This document shows, one piece after another, positions 47,731 through 57,719 of a stretch of 64,000 bases of DNA (its first letter is position 1; the number at the start of each line of letters is the position of its first letter). The DNA is from Pasteurella testudinis DSM 23072 (lineage in GTDB: Bacteria; Pseudomonadota; Gammaproteobacteria; Enterobacterales; Pasteurellaceae). Both the position numbers and the translations under genes were made by a program. The stretch is taken from the NCBI RefSeq assembly GCF_900176075.1, contig NZ_FWWV01000013.1:144279-208278 (forward strand). Direction: 5' to 3'. Below the pieces are notes generated by a model. The model was not told the origin of the DNA. It saw only the letters and a list, made by a program, of their open reading frames with translations, and did not search any database.

Positions 47731-49272
47731 TTATTTCTTGGCTTTTAAATCCGCCACTTTATGTGCGCGATAAATCGCATTAATCGCGTGGATTAAGGCT
47801 AACGCCGACGATTCGATAATATCCGTTGCCAAGCCGACGCCGTGGAATTTGCGTCCTTCATGTTCCACCACAATATCCACCTGCCCCAACGCTTCCGCCC
47901 CTTCGCCTTTCGCGGTCAGATTATAGTGCGACATCGTCACGTCCAAACCGGTTAATGCCAAAATGGCATTATAAGTGGCATCGACAGGTCCATTGCCGCC
48001 GGTGGATACCGTACTTAATTTTTCGCCGTCCAGCTCCAATTGCACAAACGAAGTCGCCGGAAATTCGCTGACCGAATGGGCGGAGATTTTGTCCAGTTTT
48101 AAGCGATCTGCTTCGCCTTGCTGCATATCGATAAACGCCAGCGCTTCCAAATCGTAATCGAATACCTGACCTTTTTTATCCGCCAGTTTCAAAAACGCTT
48201 CATATAATTTATCCAAATCGTAATCGCTTTCCACATAGCCCATATCCGCCATATGCCCTTTCACCGCCGCACGGCCGGAACGGGCGGTCAGGTTCAGTTT
48301 CTCTTTTTTCAGCCCGATTGATTCCGGCGACATGATTTCGTAGGTATTTTTGTTTTTCAGCATGCCGTCTTGGTGAATGCCGGACGAATGGGCAAACGCG
48401 TTCGCGCCGACAATCGCTTTGTTCGGCTGAATCGGCATATTGCACAACTGGCTGACCATTTGGCTGACACGGTGGATCTCTTGGGTGTTAATCCGCGTAT
48501 CTACCTTGAACATATCCTGACGGGTCTTGATCGCCATCACCACTTCTTCAAGTGCGGTATTGCCGGCGCGTTCGCCGATGCCGTTAATGGTGCATTCAAT
48601 CTGGCGTGCGCCGTTCAGCACCGCAGTCAACGAGTTGGCGGTCGCCATGCCCAAATCGTTATGGCAATGCACCGACACAATCGCTTTATCAATATTCGGC
48701 ACGCGGTTCATCACCTGATGAATAATGTTACCGTATTCGGTCGGTAAACAGAAACCGACGGTATCGGGAATATTGACCGTGGTTGCACCGGCATTAATTG
48801 CGGCTTCCACAATACGACAAATATTATCGATCCCGGTACGACCGGCATCTTCGCAGGAAAATTCCACATCATCGGTGTAACGGCGCGCGCGTTTCACCGC
48901 TTGCACCGCACGCTCAACCACGTCGTCAAAGGTGCTTTTCAGTTTGGCTTCCACATGCAAGGCGGAACTGGCGATAAAGGTATGAATACGGAAACGCTCG
49001 GCTTCTTTCAAAGCTTCGTAAACCGCATCGATATCGCGATCCACCGCACGCGAAAGTCCGCAAACAATCGAGTTTTTGATATGGCGCCCGATGGTCTGCA
49101 CCGATTCAAAATCGCCTGAAGACGACACCGGAAAACCCACTTCCATCACGTCCACCCCCAAACGCTCCAGCGCCAGCGCAATTTGCAACTTCTCCCGCAC
49201 CGTCAAACTGGCACTCAACGCCTGCTCGCCGTCGCGCAGGGTGGTATCAAAAATAATCACGTTATCACTCAT
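47731..49272 (-). CDS. leuA: 2-isopropylmalate synthase
   Basis: LeuA condenses 2-oxoisovalerate with acetyl-CoA, the committing step to leucine, and is inhibited by leucine. The 513 residues begin [20 protein letters not shown] and contain [44 protein letters not shown] (metal-binding HxH) and [19 protein letters not shown] in the catalytic barrel; the C-terminal regulatory domain starts near residue 390. It is read from a promoter behind a leucine leader peptide and attenuator. Confidence 0.97.
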   Translation of the reverse strand: MSDNVIIFDTTLRDGEQALSASLTVREKLQIALALERLGVDVMEVGFPVSSSGDFESVQTIGRHIKNSIVCGLSRAVDRDIDAVYEALKEAERFRIHTFIASSALHVEAKLKSTFDDVVERAVQAVKRARRYTDDVEFSCEDAGRTGIDNICRIVEAAINAGATTVNIPDTVGFCLPTEYGNIIHQVMNRVPNIDKAIVSVHCHNDLGMATANSLTAVLNGARQIECTINGIGERAGNTALEEVVMAIKTRQDMFKVDTRINTQEIHRVSQMVSQLCNMPIQPNKAIVGANAFAHSSGIHQDGMLKNKNTYEIMSPESIGLKKEKLNLTARSGRAAVKGHMADMGYVESDYDLDKLYEAFLKLADKKGQVFDYDLEALAFIDMQQGEADRLKLDKISAHSVSEFPATSFVQLELDGEKLSTVSTGGNGPVDATYNAILALTGLDVTMSHYNLTAKGEGAEALGQVDIVVEHEGRKFHGVGLATDIIESSALALIHAINAIYRAHKVADLKAKK

Positions 49273-49337
49273 AACATTTTCCTTAGTTTCCGTTCTTCAA
49301 TGATGTTTCGGTTGCCCAAAGTGCGGTTTATAAATGC

Positions 49338-49361
49338 AAAAAACCCGCAACGTTGTGCGGG
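49338..49361 (-). terminator. Attenuator terminator of the leu operon
   Basis: On the minus strand CCCGCA, a 6-base loop and TGCGGG (49344-49361) are followed by six T (49338-49343). It lies between the leucine leader peptide and leuA, the position of a transcription attenuator. Confidence 0.8.
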
Positions 49362-49418
49362 TTTAAAATTCGTGTGAATTGCAATTTGCCAATTATCTTC
49401 CACAGTCGAGCCGCACGA

Positions 49419-49469
49419 TCAGTTTGCGAGCAAGAGGAGGAGAGATAAGGTAACAAATTGCGTTTTCAT
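49419..49469 (-). CDS. leuL: Leucine operon leader peptide
   Basis: A 16-residue frame, MKTQFVTLSLLLLLAN, starting at 49469 and stopping at 49419. Six of the 16 residues are Leu, five in a row (codons CTC, CTC, CTC, TTG, CTC). A ribosome that stalls there for want of charged leucyl-tRNA would prevent the downstream terminator (49338-49361) from forming. The layout promoter - leader peptide - terminator - leuA is the classical leucine attenuator. No strong ribosome binding site is seen in front of it, so translation is inferred. Confidence 0.85.
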   Translation of the reverse strand: MKTQFVTLSLLLLLAN

Positions 49470-49515
49470 CTGTATTCCGATTTAAGTATGCTATTCTACG
49501 AATTCAATGAGGGTC

Positions 49516-49544
49516 ATTTTTACTTGAGAACCGCACTTTGTCAA
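49516..49544 (-). promoter_or_regulatory. Promoter of the leu operon
   Basis: On the minus strand a perfect TTGACA (49539-49544), a 17-base spacer and AAAAAT (49516-49521). A full USS (AAAGTGCGGT) fills the upstream end of the spacer. Transcription would start near 49509, about 40 bases before leuL. Confidence 0.6.
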
Positions 49545-49957
49545 TCCATTACTTGAGATTTTTCTCTAAAAAAAGGCGGTTTATTGCTTTTTAAAAAGCA
49601 TAAAAATTTATTTTTCACGAAAAAATTAGTACATAATATCAATTTCATTCGCATTATCAGATTTAATCAATTTTTAAACGTTTCCTGACAGAATAGTATA
49701 CTAATTTAAGACTTTTACTATTTTGCCATAGTATGTTCAATGGTATGAAACAATAATTTAAATGGCTATATAAATTTTCATATAACGAAATTTAACGATT
49801 CTAACACATCATTTTCCTGTAAACCAAGTCAGTGAAAATTATAACCACTAGGCTTATAATTCAATTTAAAATCAAATTCTTAGATAAATAATCCGTAAAA
49901 ATACCCATTATCACGCCGATTTTCACACATTATTTTCCCCATAAAAATTAATGAGAT
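49545..49957. other. AT-rich intergenic stretch between leu and tor operons
   Basis: About 410 bases with very high AT and no open frame of note. It contains two perfect palindromes, TGCTTTTTAAAAAGCA (49585-49600) and TAGTATACTA (49694-49703), of unknown role. No RNA gene was recognised. Confidence 0.4.
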
Positions 49958-49971
49958 TTGATTCACATCAA
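49958..49971. promoter_or_regulatory. Perfect FNR site upstream of torYZ
   Basis: TTGAT-tcac-ATCAA matches the FNR consensus at all ten positions. It is centred about 80 bases before the torY start. If the -10 is TAAGAT (49993-49998) the site would be near -41, as for a class II activated promoter; TATAAT at 50008-50013 is an alternative -10. Confidence 0.8.
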
Positions 49972-50044
49972 ACTATACCGCGCTTTTTTGATTAAGATTG
50001 ACAACAATATAATCATAACGAGTTAAAACATAAGAGGTATTTTC

Positions 50045-51169
50045 ATGTGGGGTAAAAAGAAGGGGCTATTATTCGGGATCTTTCTCTTTCTATTAGGCGG
50101 GCTGGCTTTCCGGCTCACTCAAGGTATTTTTCATAAAACCAACTCAACCGAATTTTGCGTCAGCTGCCATTCGATGAGCATTCCGCAAGAAGAATGGGAA
50201 GGCAGTGTCCACTTTGCCAACAGTAAAGGAATTCGGGCGGAGTGCGCCGATTGCCACTTGCCGCCGGACAGCTGGCACTACGTTAAGGCAAAAGTGATGG
50301 CGGTGAAAGATGTGTGGGGCGAAATCACCGGCAAAATTCCGGATCAAGAGGCTTATGAAGCCCATCGTCTGGAAATGGCGCAAGCGGTTTGGAAAAGTAT
50401 GAAAGAACAGGATTCCGCCACTTGCCGCACTTGCCATAAAACCGAGGCGTGGATTCTCGGTGATCAGTCCGAACAGGCGCAAACCATGCATAAACTGGCG
50501 GCAGAAACCAATCAAACCTGTATCGATTGCCATAAAGGTCTGGTGCATTTTATACCGGACATTCCGACCGATTCCAGCGCCGCAACGGGCGAATTGAGCC
50601 GCCACGCCGGTGATTTCAGCGCGGAAAATGCTGAACTTTACGCCTTCAATATTTCCGCCGCGAAAACCGGCACCGGTGAAATCCGCTTAATGCCGTTTGC
50701 CAAGCTGAGCGACTGGCGACAAGAGGACGACACGCTGCACGCCGTTGTGAATGGCTGGCAACAAAGCGGTGCGGAAAACCTGCTGTATCAACAAATGGGC
50801 AAGCGCATTCTTGTCGGCGTGCTTGATGATAATGCCAAAACCGATGTCAGCGTAATCAGCAGCATACACGATACGGTGACAAATTCCGATTGGCAGCAGG
50901 TCAAACTCACGGTTTCCCTGCCTAAAACAGCGTTGACAGCCAATCTGGACGCGCTCAATGCTTACGGCAAAAGTTTGGATCAAACCCATTGCAGCACTTG
51001 TCACGCGACGATTCCGGCTGATCACTACACCGCCAATCAATGGGTCGGCGTGATTAATTCGATGAAAGACCGCACTTCGATGAGTGATGAAGAGGTGCGC
51101 GCAGTAACGATTTATTTGCAACACTTTGCGAAAGATATGCCAGCAGCGGCAACATCCGGAGTACACTAA
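50045..51169 (+). CDS. torY: Pentaheme c-type cytochrome TorC/TorY
   Basis: A NapC/NirT-family cytochrome that takes electrons from menaquinol and passes them to the periplasmic reductase encoded next. The 374 residues have one N-terminal membrane anchor (LLFGIFLFLLGGLAFRL). Heme motifs CxxCH: FCVSCHSM, CADCHLPP, CRTCHKTE and CIDCHKGL in the first half, and CSTCHATI near residue 320 for the fifth heme in a C-terminal domain. This five-heme plan is that of TorC/TorY. The gene starts after AGAGGTATTTTC. Confidence 0.93.
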   Translation: MWGKKKGLLFGIFLFLLGGLAFRLTQGIFHKTNSTEFCVSCHSMSIPQEEWEGSVHFANSKGIRAECADCHLPPDSWHYVKAKVMAVKDVWGEITGKIPDQEAYEAHRLEMAQAVWKSMKEQDSATCRTCHKTEAWILGDQSEQAQTMHKLAAETNQTCIDCHKGLVHFIPDIPTDSSAATGELSRHAGDFSAENAELYAFNISAAKTGTGEIRLMPFAKLSDWRQEDDTLHAVVNGWQQSGAENLLYQQMGKRILVGVLDDNAKTDVSVISSIHDTVTNSDWQQVKLTVSLPKTALTANLDALNAYGKSLDQTHCSTCHATIPADHYTANQWVGVINSMKDRTSMSDEEVRAVTIYLQHFAKDMPAAATSGVH

Positions 51170-51207
51170 TTTTCCCTCTTACACTCACGATTAACAGGAG
51201 AAACAAG

Positions 51208-53697
51208 ATGAGTCATACTAAAAAAATTAACGGCAGCCGTCGTCAGTTTCTGAAAAACACCTCATTGGGTTCGGTCGGACTCGCCGCAAGCGGCGGTATC
51301 GGCGGTAACCTATTGCTATCGAATAAAGCGGCAGCGGCAGAAAGCAGCACGGTGATGTCCGCCGCCCACTGGGGGCCGATTGGTATTGTGGTTGAAGACG
51401 GTAAAGTGGTGAAATCCGGACCGGCAATTGAACCAACCATCGCCAATGAATTGCAAAGCGTTGTTGCCGAGCAAGTCCATAGCGACGTGCGGGTGAAATA
51501 CCCGATGGTACGCAAAGGCTATTTGGAAAATCCGGGCAAAAGCGACACCAGCTTGCGCGGACACGACGAATGGGTGCGCGTGTCTTGGGATAAAGCGTTG
51601 GAACTGGTGCATAACGGCTTAAAACAGGTGCGTGATAGCCAAGGCCCTTCCGGCGTCTTTGCCGGTTCTTACGGTTGGTACAGTTCCGGTGCGTTGCACG
51701 CCAGCCGCACTTTATTACACCGCTATATGAACCTGACCGGCGGATTTGTCGGCACCAAAGGGGATTATTCCACCGGTGCGGCACAGGTCATCATGCCGCA
51801 TGTGATGGGAACCATCGAAGTTTACGAACAACAAACCAGTTGGGAAATGGTGCTGGAACACACCGAGATTGTGGTGCTGTGGTCGGCAAACCCGATGACC
51901 ACTTTGCGTAACGCCTGGACTTCAACCGATCAGCAAGGTACGGATTATTTCAAAAAACTGAAAGAGAGCGGTAAACGGGTGATCTGTATCGATCCGGTAC
52001 GCAGCGAAACCTGTGAATATTTGGGTGCCGAATGGATTCCGGTAAATACCGCAACCGATGTGCCGCTCATGCTGGGTATGGCGCACAGCTTGATTAGCGA
52101 AAACAAGCAAGACGGCGAATTCCTCAAAAAATATACCATCGGCTATGATAAATTCGAAGCCTATCTGCTCGGCAAAGCCGAAGACGGCGTCGTCAAAGAT
52201 GCGGCTTGGGCAAGCCAAATCTGCGGCGTTCCGGCAGAGACGATTAAACAGCTGGCGCTGGATTTTGCCGCCAAGCGCACAATGTTAATGGGCGGTTGGG
52301 GCATGCAGCGCCAACGCCACGGCGAACAAACGCACTGGACACTGGTCACATTAGCTTCCATGTTGGGTCAAATCGGCTTGCCGGGCGGTGGGTTCGGTTT
52401 AAGCTACCACTATGCCAACGGCGGCGTTCCCACTGCGACAGGCGGGATTTTAGGGGCGATTTCGGCCAATGCTTCCGGCGAAAGCGGCGGTCAAACTTGG
52501 TTAGACGAAACCTCCAAATTAAGTTTTCCACTAGCGCGAATTTCCGATGCCCTGCTCAATCCGGGCAAAGTGATTCAATATAACGGCACTGAAATCACCT
52601 ATCCCGATATCAAATTAATTTATTGGGCGGGCGGCAATCCGTTTACCCACCATCAAGATACCAACACCTTAATCAAGGCGTGGCAAAAACCGGATACGGT
52701 GATTGTAAATGAAATCTATTGGACGCCAACCGCGCGTATGGCGGATATCGTGTTGCCGGTCACCACCTCTTTCGAGCGCAATGATTTAACCATGAGCGGC
52801 GATTATTCGATGTTGAATATCTTCCCGATGAAACAAGCGGTCGAGCCGCAATTCGAAGCGAAAAGCGATTATGATATTTTCGCCGCATTAGCGAAATTAT
52901 CCGGCGTAGAAGAGAAATTTACCGAAGGAAAATCCGAAATGGATTGGTTGAAAGGGTTCTACCAATCCGCCTATGACGCGGCACGCAAAAACCGCGTGGT
53001 CATGCCGCGTTTCGAACAGTTCTGGGAAGCGAATCAACCGGTCACGTTCAAAATCGGCGACAAAGCCAAACAATGGGTGCGCTATGCCGAATTCCGCGCC
53101 GATCCGTTACTCAATCCGCTCGGAACGCCGTCCGGCAAAATCGAAATCTATTCCGACACCGTTGCCAAAATGGGCTATGACGATTGCAAAGGCCACCCAA
53201 GCTGGTTAGTGCCGGAGGAATACGCCGGCAACACCACCGCCGAAGCGCCGTTAGCGCTGGTGACACCGCACCCTTACTATCGTCTGCACAGCCAGCTGTG
53301 TTTCTCAACCGCACTTCGCGAGAAATACACGGTAAACGGACGCGAACCGGTGCTGATCCACCCGGACGATGCACAAGCGCGCGGCATTGCCGACGGCGAT
53401 CTGGTGCGTTTGTTCAATCAACGCGGGCAAGTGCTTGCCGGCGCAGTTGTCACCGACGGTGTTATCAAAGGCACGGTCGCACTGCATGAAGGGGCTTGGT
53501 ACGATCCTGCCGATTTGGGCACCGCAGACAAACCATTGTGTAAATTCGGCAATCCGAATGTGCTGACCATGGATATCGGCACTTCAAAACTGGCGCAAGG
53601 CAACTCGCCGAACACCGCCATTTTGCAAGTGGAGAAATATCAGGGCGAAGCCCCGCCGGTCAGTGTATTCAGTGAACCGAACTATACCGACGCCTAA
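51208..53697 (+). CDS. torZ: Periplasmic S-/N-oxide reductase, TorZ/BisC/MtsZ type
   Basis: A periplasmic molybdopterin reductase of the DMSO/TMAO type. The 829 residues have a Tat signal (SRRQFLKNTSLGSVGLAASG) cleaved near residue 43, and no FeS Cys group, as in TorA/DorA/BisC. The Mo-ligand Ser sits in KGDYSTGAAQVIMPHVMG; active-site Tyr and Trp occur in AGSYGWYSSGALH. The Haemophilus homologue (MtsZ) reduces methionine sulfoxide, which helps protect the cell and survive the host. Substrate range here is untested. It lies 38 bases after torY. No torD chaperone follows. Confidence 0.92.
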   Translation: MSHTKKINGSRRQFLKNTSLGSVGLAASGGIGGNLLLSNKAAAAESSTVMSAAHWGPIGIVVEDGKVVKSGPAIEPTIANELQSVVAEQVHSDVRVKYPMVRKGYLENPGKSDTSLRGHDEWVRVSWDKALELVHNGLKQVRDSQGPSGVFAGSYGWYSSGALHASRTLLHRYMNLTGGFVGTKGDYSTGAAQVIMPHVMGTIEVYEQQTSWEMVLEHTEIVVLWSANPMTTLRNAWTSTDQQGTDYFKKLKESGKRVICIDPVRSETCEYLGAEWIPVNTATDVPLMLGMAHSLISENKQDGEFLKKYTIGYDKFEAYLLGKAEDGVVKDAAWASQICGVPAETIKQLALDFAAKRTMLMGGWGMQRQRHGEQTHWTLVTLASMLGQIGLPGGGFGLSYHYANGGVPTATGGILGAISANASGESGGQTWLDETSKLSFPLARISDALLNPGKVIQYNGTEITYPDIKLIYWAGGNPFTHHQDTNTLIKAWQKPDTVIVNEIYWTPTARMADIVLPVTTSFERNDLTMSGDYSMLNIFPMKQAVEPQFEAKSDYDIFAALAKLSGVEEKFTEGKSEMDWLKGFYQSAYDAARKNRVVMPRFEQFWEANQPVTFKIGDKAKQWVRYAEFRADPLLNPLGTPSGKIEIYSDTVAKMGYDDCKGHPSWLVPEEYAGNTTAEAPLALVTPHPYYRLHSQLCFSTALREKYTVNGREPVLIHPDDAQARGIADGDLVRLFNQRGQVLAGAVVTDGVIKGTVALHEGAWYDPADLGTADKPLCKFGNPNVLTMDIGTSKLAQGNSPNTAILQVEKYQGEAPPVSVFSEPNYTDA

Positions 53698-53715
53698 TTT
53701 GGCTCTGCTTTGGCA

Positions 53716-53747
53716 AAATCCCGATCACATTTGATCGGGATTTTTTT
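53716..53747 (+). terminator. Terminator of torYZ
   Basis: AAATCCCGATCA and TGATCGGGATTT (53716-53743) with a 4-base loop, then TTTTAT. A 12-base-pair intrinsic terminator. Confidence 0.85.
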
Positions 53748-53780
53748 ATGCTGGCCATGCGCTTATTTGCTTAAGCAAAA

Positions 53781-53813
53781 ACCGCACTTTGCTTCTTACA
53801 GCCAAAGTGCGGT
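53781..53813 (-). terminator. Inverted USS pair after glmS
   Basis: ACCGCACTTT (53781-53790) and AAAGTGCGGT (53804-53813) separated by 13 bases. On the minus strand TTTTTGC follows. Likely terminator of glmS. Confidence 0.6.
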
Positions 53814-53836
53814 TTGATCGGATTAAGTCATTAACC

Positions 53837-55669
53837 TTATTCCACTGTGACCGCTTTCGCCAAATTACGCGGTTGATCGACATCGGTGCCTTTGATTAAG
53901 GCAACGTGGTATGCCAACAATTGCATTGGAACAGTGTAGAAAATCGGTGCCACCACTTCATCGACTTCCGGCATGGTGATGATTTTCATGTCGTCGGTGG
54001 AGCTGAAACCGGCTTTTTCATCGGCAAACACATATAACTGCCCGCCGCGCGCGCGGACTTCTTCGATATTGGATTTCAGTTTTTCCAACAATTCGTTGTT
54101 CGGCGCAACCACGACAACCGGCATATCCGCATCAATTAACGCTAACGGACCGTGTTTCAATTCACCGGCAGCGTAGGCTTCGGCATGGATATAGGAAATT
54201 TCTTTCAGTTTTAACGCTGCTTCCATCGCAATCGGGTAGTATTCGCCGCGCCCTAAGAACAGGGTGTGGTGTTTCTCGGCAAAATCCTCCGACAATTTTT
54301 CAATTGCGCCGTCAAATGCCAACGCTTGTTCGATTTTCGCCGGCAGGCTTTGCAATGACTTGATGATTTCACGCTCTTTTTCAGTCGAAATATTGCCGTT
54401 TAATTTACCGATTGCCAGCACCAACAACAGCATGGTTGCCAGTTGGGTGGTGAACGCTTTGGTCGATGCTACACCGATTTCGACACCGGCGCGGGTCATA
54501 AACGCCAAATCCGATTCACGCACCAAAGAAGAACCGGAGACGTTACAGATCGTCATCGCCGACATATAGCCTTTTTCTTTCGCCAAACGCAATGCAGCCA
54601 GCGTATCGGCGGTTTCACCGGATTGGGAAAGGGTCAGCAACAGGCTGTTCGGACGGGTGACAAATTTACGGTAACGGAACTCAGAGGCGATTTCCACGTC
54701 ACAGCTCACGCCTGCCAACGCTTCGAACCAATAACGCGCCGCCATACCGGAGTTGTAAGAAGTACCGCACGCGACAATTTGCACATGCTCGACTTTCTCC
54801 AAAATTTCGCGTGCGCCGTTGCCGATACTTTCGATAATCACGCTGTCATTGGCGATCCGCCCTTCCAGCGTATTAACGATGGCGGTCGGCTGTTCGAAAA
54901 TTTCTTTCTGCATAAAGTGGCGGTATTTGCCTTTTTCCGCCGCATCGTTTTCTAAGTTGGATTCATGCACTTGGCGCTCAACTTTATCACCGTCACGGCT
55001 ATAAATATCAATTGTACGGCGGCTGATCTCAGTAATATCGCCCTCTTCCAAGAAGATAAAACGACGGGTTACGCTTAACAGCGCCAGCTGGTCGGAAGCC
55101 AAGAAATTTTCCCCCAAACCAAGCCCGATAACCAGCGGACTGCCGGAACGCGCGGCGATTAAATGCTCCGGCTGCTCACGGTGCAACACCACCATGCCGT
55201 ATGCACCGGTCAGTTGCTTCACGGTTTTTTGCACCGCTTGCAACAGCGTATCGGAAGTGCGGTATTCCCACTCGACCAAATGCGCAATCACTTCGGTATC
55301 GGTTTGCGAGGAGAACACATAGCCGCGCGCTTGTAACGTTTCGCGCAGCTCTTCATGATTCTCGATAATGCCGTTATGCACCACCGTAATATTGCCGGAA
55401 ACATGCGGATGCGCATTGGCTTCCGACGGTTCGCCGTGAGTCGCCCAACGGGTGTGCGCAATGCCGGTGCCGCCGATTAGCGGCTGTTTGGCGACGGCAT
55501 CGTCTAACGCCTTCACTTTGCCTAAACAACGCACCCGTTGCAGATTATGCTTGTCATCGACAACCGCCACACCGGCTGAATCATAACCCCGATATTCCAA
55601 GCGGTGTAAACCTTCGATCAAAATTTCCGCCACATCACGTTGTGCTACCGCACCAACAATTCCACACAT
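53837..55669 (-). CDS. glmS: Glutamine-fructose-6-phosphate aminotransferase (isomerizing)
   Basis: GlmS makes glucosamine-6-phosphate from fructose-6-phosphate and glutamine, the first step to UDP-GlcNAc and cell wall. The 610 residues have the N-terminal glutaminase ([17 protein letters not shown] with catalytic Cys2, then [18 protein letters not shown]) and two C-terminal SIS domains ([32 protein letters not shown], then the ending [10 protein letters not shown]). A DeoR-type regulator gene lies 66 bases upstream in the same direction. No GlmS ribozyme is expected or seen. Confidence 0.97.
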   Translation of the reverse strand: MCGIVGAVAQRDVAEILIEGLHRLEYRGYDSAGVAVVDDKHNLQRVRCLGKVKALDDAVAKQPLIGGTGIAHTRWATHGEPSEANAHPHVSGNITVVHNGIIENHEELRETLQARGYVFSSQTDTEVIAHLVEWEYRTSDTLLQAVQKTVKQLTGAYGMVVLHREQPEHLIAARSGSPLVIGLGLGENFLASDQLALLSVTRRFIFLEEGDITEISRRTIDIYSRDGDKVERQVHESNLENDAAEKGKYRHFMQKEIFEQPTAIVNTLEGRIANDSVIIESIGNGAREILEKVEHVQIVACGTSYNSGMAARYWFEALAGVSCDVEIASEFRYRKFVTRPNSLLLTLSQSGETADTLAALRLAKEKGYMSAMTICNVSGSSLVRESDLAFMTRAGVEIGVASTKAFTTQLATMLLLVLAIGKLNGNISTEKEREIIKSLQSLPAKIEQALAFDGAIEKLSEDFAEKHHTLFLGRGEYYPIAMEAALKLKEISYIHAEAYAAGELKHGPLALIDADMPVVVVAPNNELLEKLKSNIEEVRARGGQLYVFADEKAGFSSTDDMKIITMPEVDEVVAPIFYTVPMQLLAYHVALIKGTDVDQPRNLAKAVTVE

Positions 55670-55735
55670 CGTTTTTTCCTCTATTTAACAAATAAAAATA
55701 ATAAAAATCAGTTTCCTGCGCTCAGTTCGCTGCAA

Positions 55736-56500
55736 TTAGTTTGCCAGAATCACTTCAACATTATGCCGTTCAATCTGCGCAATCATCTCGCTAGCGATAC
55801 CTTTATCGGTTACCAGCACATCAATTTGAGCCCAACTCAATTCTAAATTCGGCATTTTGCGCCCGATCTTTTGCGACTCGACCATCACTACCACTTCACG
55901 CGCGGTTTCCGCCATCACTCGACTCAAACCGACCAATTCGTTAAAAGTGGTCGTGCCACGCGTTAAATCAATGCCGTCGGCGCCGATAAACAGTTGGTCG
56001 AAATCATAAGAACGCAGCACCTGCTCGGCCACTTGCCCCTGAAACGATTCGGAACGGATATCCCAAGTTCCGCCGGTCATCAGCAGGGTCGGTTCGTTTT
56101 CCAGTTCGGTCAATTGGGTTGCCACCGCCAACGAATTGGTCATCACCACCAAACCCTGTTTCGGATTAAGCTGCTTAATCAGCGCAGCTGTGGTGCTGCC
56201 GGAATCAATGATAATCCGGTTATGGTCACGAATACGGTCAGCGGCGGCTTGGGCTATCGCCAGCTTACTTTGTGAAAACGGCTCATCGGATTCATCACTC
56301 AGAATCTCGCTGGGCATCAGGATCGCCCCGCCATAACGGCGCAGCAACAAACCGCTGCTTTCAAGTGCGGTCAGATCCTTACGAATCGTCACTTCCGAAG
56401 TATTAAAATGTTGCACCAGCCGCTCGACCGACACTTCCCCCTGCTGTTGTAGCAGTTGCATAATCAAATGACGGCGCTGCGTACTATTTCGTTTTGACAA
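55736..56500 (-). CDS. DeoR-family transcriptional regulator
   Basis: A 254-residue repressor-type protein with an N-terminal winged helix (RRHLIMQLLQQQGEVSVERL, then HFNTSEVTIRKDLTALESSG) and a C-terminal sugar-phosphate-sensing domain (DSGSTTAALIKQLNPKQGL, MTNSLAVATQL, FIGADGIDLTRG). Similar DeoR genes sit beside glmS in other gamma-proteobacteria, so it may sense glucosamine-6-phosphate or a related sugar and control glmS; this is inferred from position only. Confidence 0.85.
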   Translation of the reverse strand: MSKRNSTQRRHLIMQLLQQQGEVSVERLVQHFNTSEVTIRKDLTALESSGLLLRRYGGAILMPSEILSDESDEPFSQSKLAIAQAAADRIRDHNRIIIDSGSTTAALIKQLNPKQGLVVMTNSLAVATQLTELENEPTLLMTGGTWDIRSESFQGQVAEQVLRSYDFDQLFIGADGIDLTRGTTTFNELVGLSRVMAETAREVVVMVESQKIGRKMPNLELSWAQIDVLVTDKGIASEMIAQIERHNVEVILAN

Positions 56501-56638
56501 AATATCTTTCCAAACGGTTGTTTTAAGTTTCGGTTCGGAATTATATAGAGATAAATACGCGAATGCAACCTTATTTGCTCATCAAACTATCAATTGGAGC
56601 AATAAGTAATGAAAAGGGGGAGAGTTAAAATTCAGATA

Positions 56639-56670
56639 TAAAAAAACCTCTGTAAACGACAGAGGTTCTT
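56639..56670 (-). terminator. Terminator of hupA
   Basis: On the minus strand AACCTCTG and CAGAGGTT (56645-56667) form an 8-base-pair stem followed by seven T. It is 25 bases after the hupA stop. Confidence 0.85.
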
Positions 56671-56690
56671 CAATTCGGGACTATCCGTGG

Positions 56691-56963
56691 TTATTTGATC
56701 GCATCTTTCAATGCTTTACCGGAAACAAACGCAGGCACTTTAGCCGCTGCAATTTGGATTTCCTGTCCGGTTTGTGGGTTACGACCGGTACGGGCTTGGC
56801 GTTGGTTCACTTTAAATGTACCGAAACCGATTAATTGAACCGGATCGCCTGCCTTCAAGCTGTCAGTAATCGCAGTTAAAGTCGCTTCTAAAGCTGCTTT
56901 AGCTTGTTTTTTGTTTAACTCTGCAGCAGATGCAATTGCATCAATTAATTCTGCTTTATTCAT
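56691..56963 (-). CDS. hupA: DNA-binding protein HU
   Basis: HU is the abundant nucleoid protein that bends DNA. The 90 residues begin [20 protein letters not shown] and contain [20 protein letters not shown], whose Arg-rich beta arms enter the minor groove, then [20 protein letters not shown]. The frame opens upstream to 57038, but the ATG at 56963 gives the exact HU start. Order nudC-hemE-yjaG-hupA follows E. coli, without the nfi gene that E. coli has between hemE and yjaG. Confidence 0.96.
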   Translation of the reverse strand: MNKAELIDAIASAAELNKKQAKAALEATLTAITDSLKAGDPVQLIGFGTFKVNQRQARTGRNPQTGQEIQIAAAKVPAFVSGKALKDAIK

Positions 56964-57125
56964 AAGATAGTACCCCTTGTTATTGATGTTTAAGTTAAGC
57001 TTTTGTATGGATTGAATATCTGGATATTCTTGGTGCAATAGCTGTCTAAAAACAGTATGGTAAGATTAATCTAAGTTGCTTGAGATTGAAAGCCATAAAT
57101 CATTAAATCTTACGAAAAATCACTC

Positions 57126-57716
57126 TCATTGGTCAATTTTTATACCGATATTGCTAATCGCCTCTTCCCGCAACTCATTTTTCAGGCTTAGCAGCAGTTC
57201 CACGTCCCTTTCTTCCGCTTCGTTCAGGGTGCGGTAAATCAACCACTGCACGTCCAACTCCTGTTGAATGTCGTCCGCTTGCTTCAGCTCCTGCTCATTC
57301 AAAGTGCGGTCTTGCTCGGTCTCCAGTAACGCCGCCACGGTTTGCAACGAGAGCTTGCTGACCAAAATCGCCTGCTCCAAACTGGAACCTGAAATAACGG
57401 CGTGCAGGGTGTGCGATAAACCTTCGCAGGCGTCCGCCGCCGGAAATACGCCGTAAGCGTCGTATTCGTTAACATCGGGAATAATCGCTTCCAGCTTTTC
57501 CAGCTGCGATTCAAAATTAATTTTCGCTCCTTTAACGGTCAGATATTCCCAAATTAAATTGAGAATGTTGTGATAAACTTTGCTGTCCTGCGCTTTGTCT
57601 TGCATTTGGCAGAAAAGCTGAAAATTAGGATACATTCTTTCGCACAGGCACAGCATAAAGGTTAAATGCTGCCAGCTTTCGAAATGTTCCAAACGCTTAT
57701 GAATCGGGTTTCGCAT
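57126..57716 (-). CDS. yjaG: YjaG family protein (DUF416)
   Basis: A cytosolic helical protein of DUF416 with 196 residues, the same length as E. coli YjaG. It begins MRNPIHKRLEHFESWQHLTF and has MLCLCERMYPNFQLFCQMQ, ILNLIWEYLTVKGAKINFES, FPAADACEGLSHTLHAV and an acidic helical end with EERDVELLLSLKNELREEAI and SNIGIKI. Its role is not known. It starts 3 bases after the hemE stop on the same strand. Confidence 0.93.
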   Translation of the reverse strand: MRNPIHKRLEHFESWQHLTFMLCLCERMYPNFQLFCQMQDKAQDSKVYHNILNLIWEYLTVKGAKINFESQLEKLEAIIPDVNEYDAYGVFPAADACEGLSHTLHAVISGSSLEQAILVSKLSLQTVAALLETEQDRTLNEQELKQADDIQQELDVQWLIYRTLNEAEERDVELLLSLKNELREEAISNIGIKIDQ

Positions 57717-57719
57717 GGT

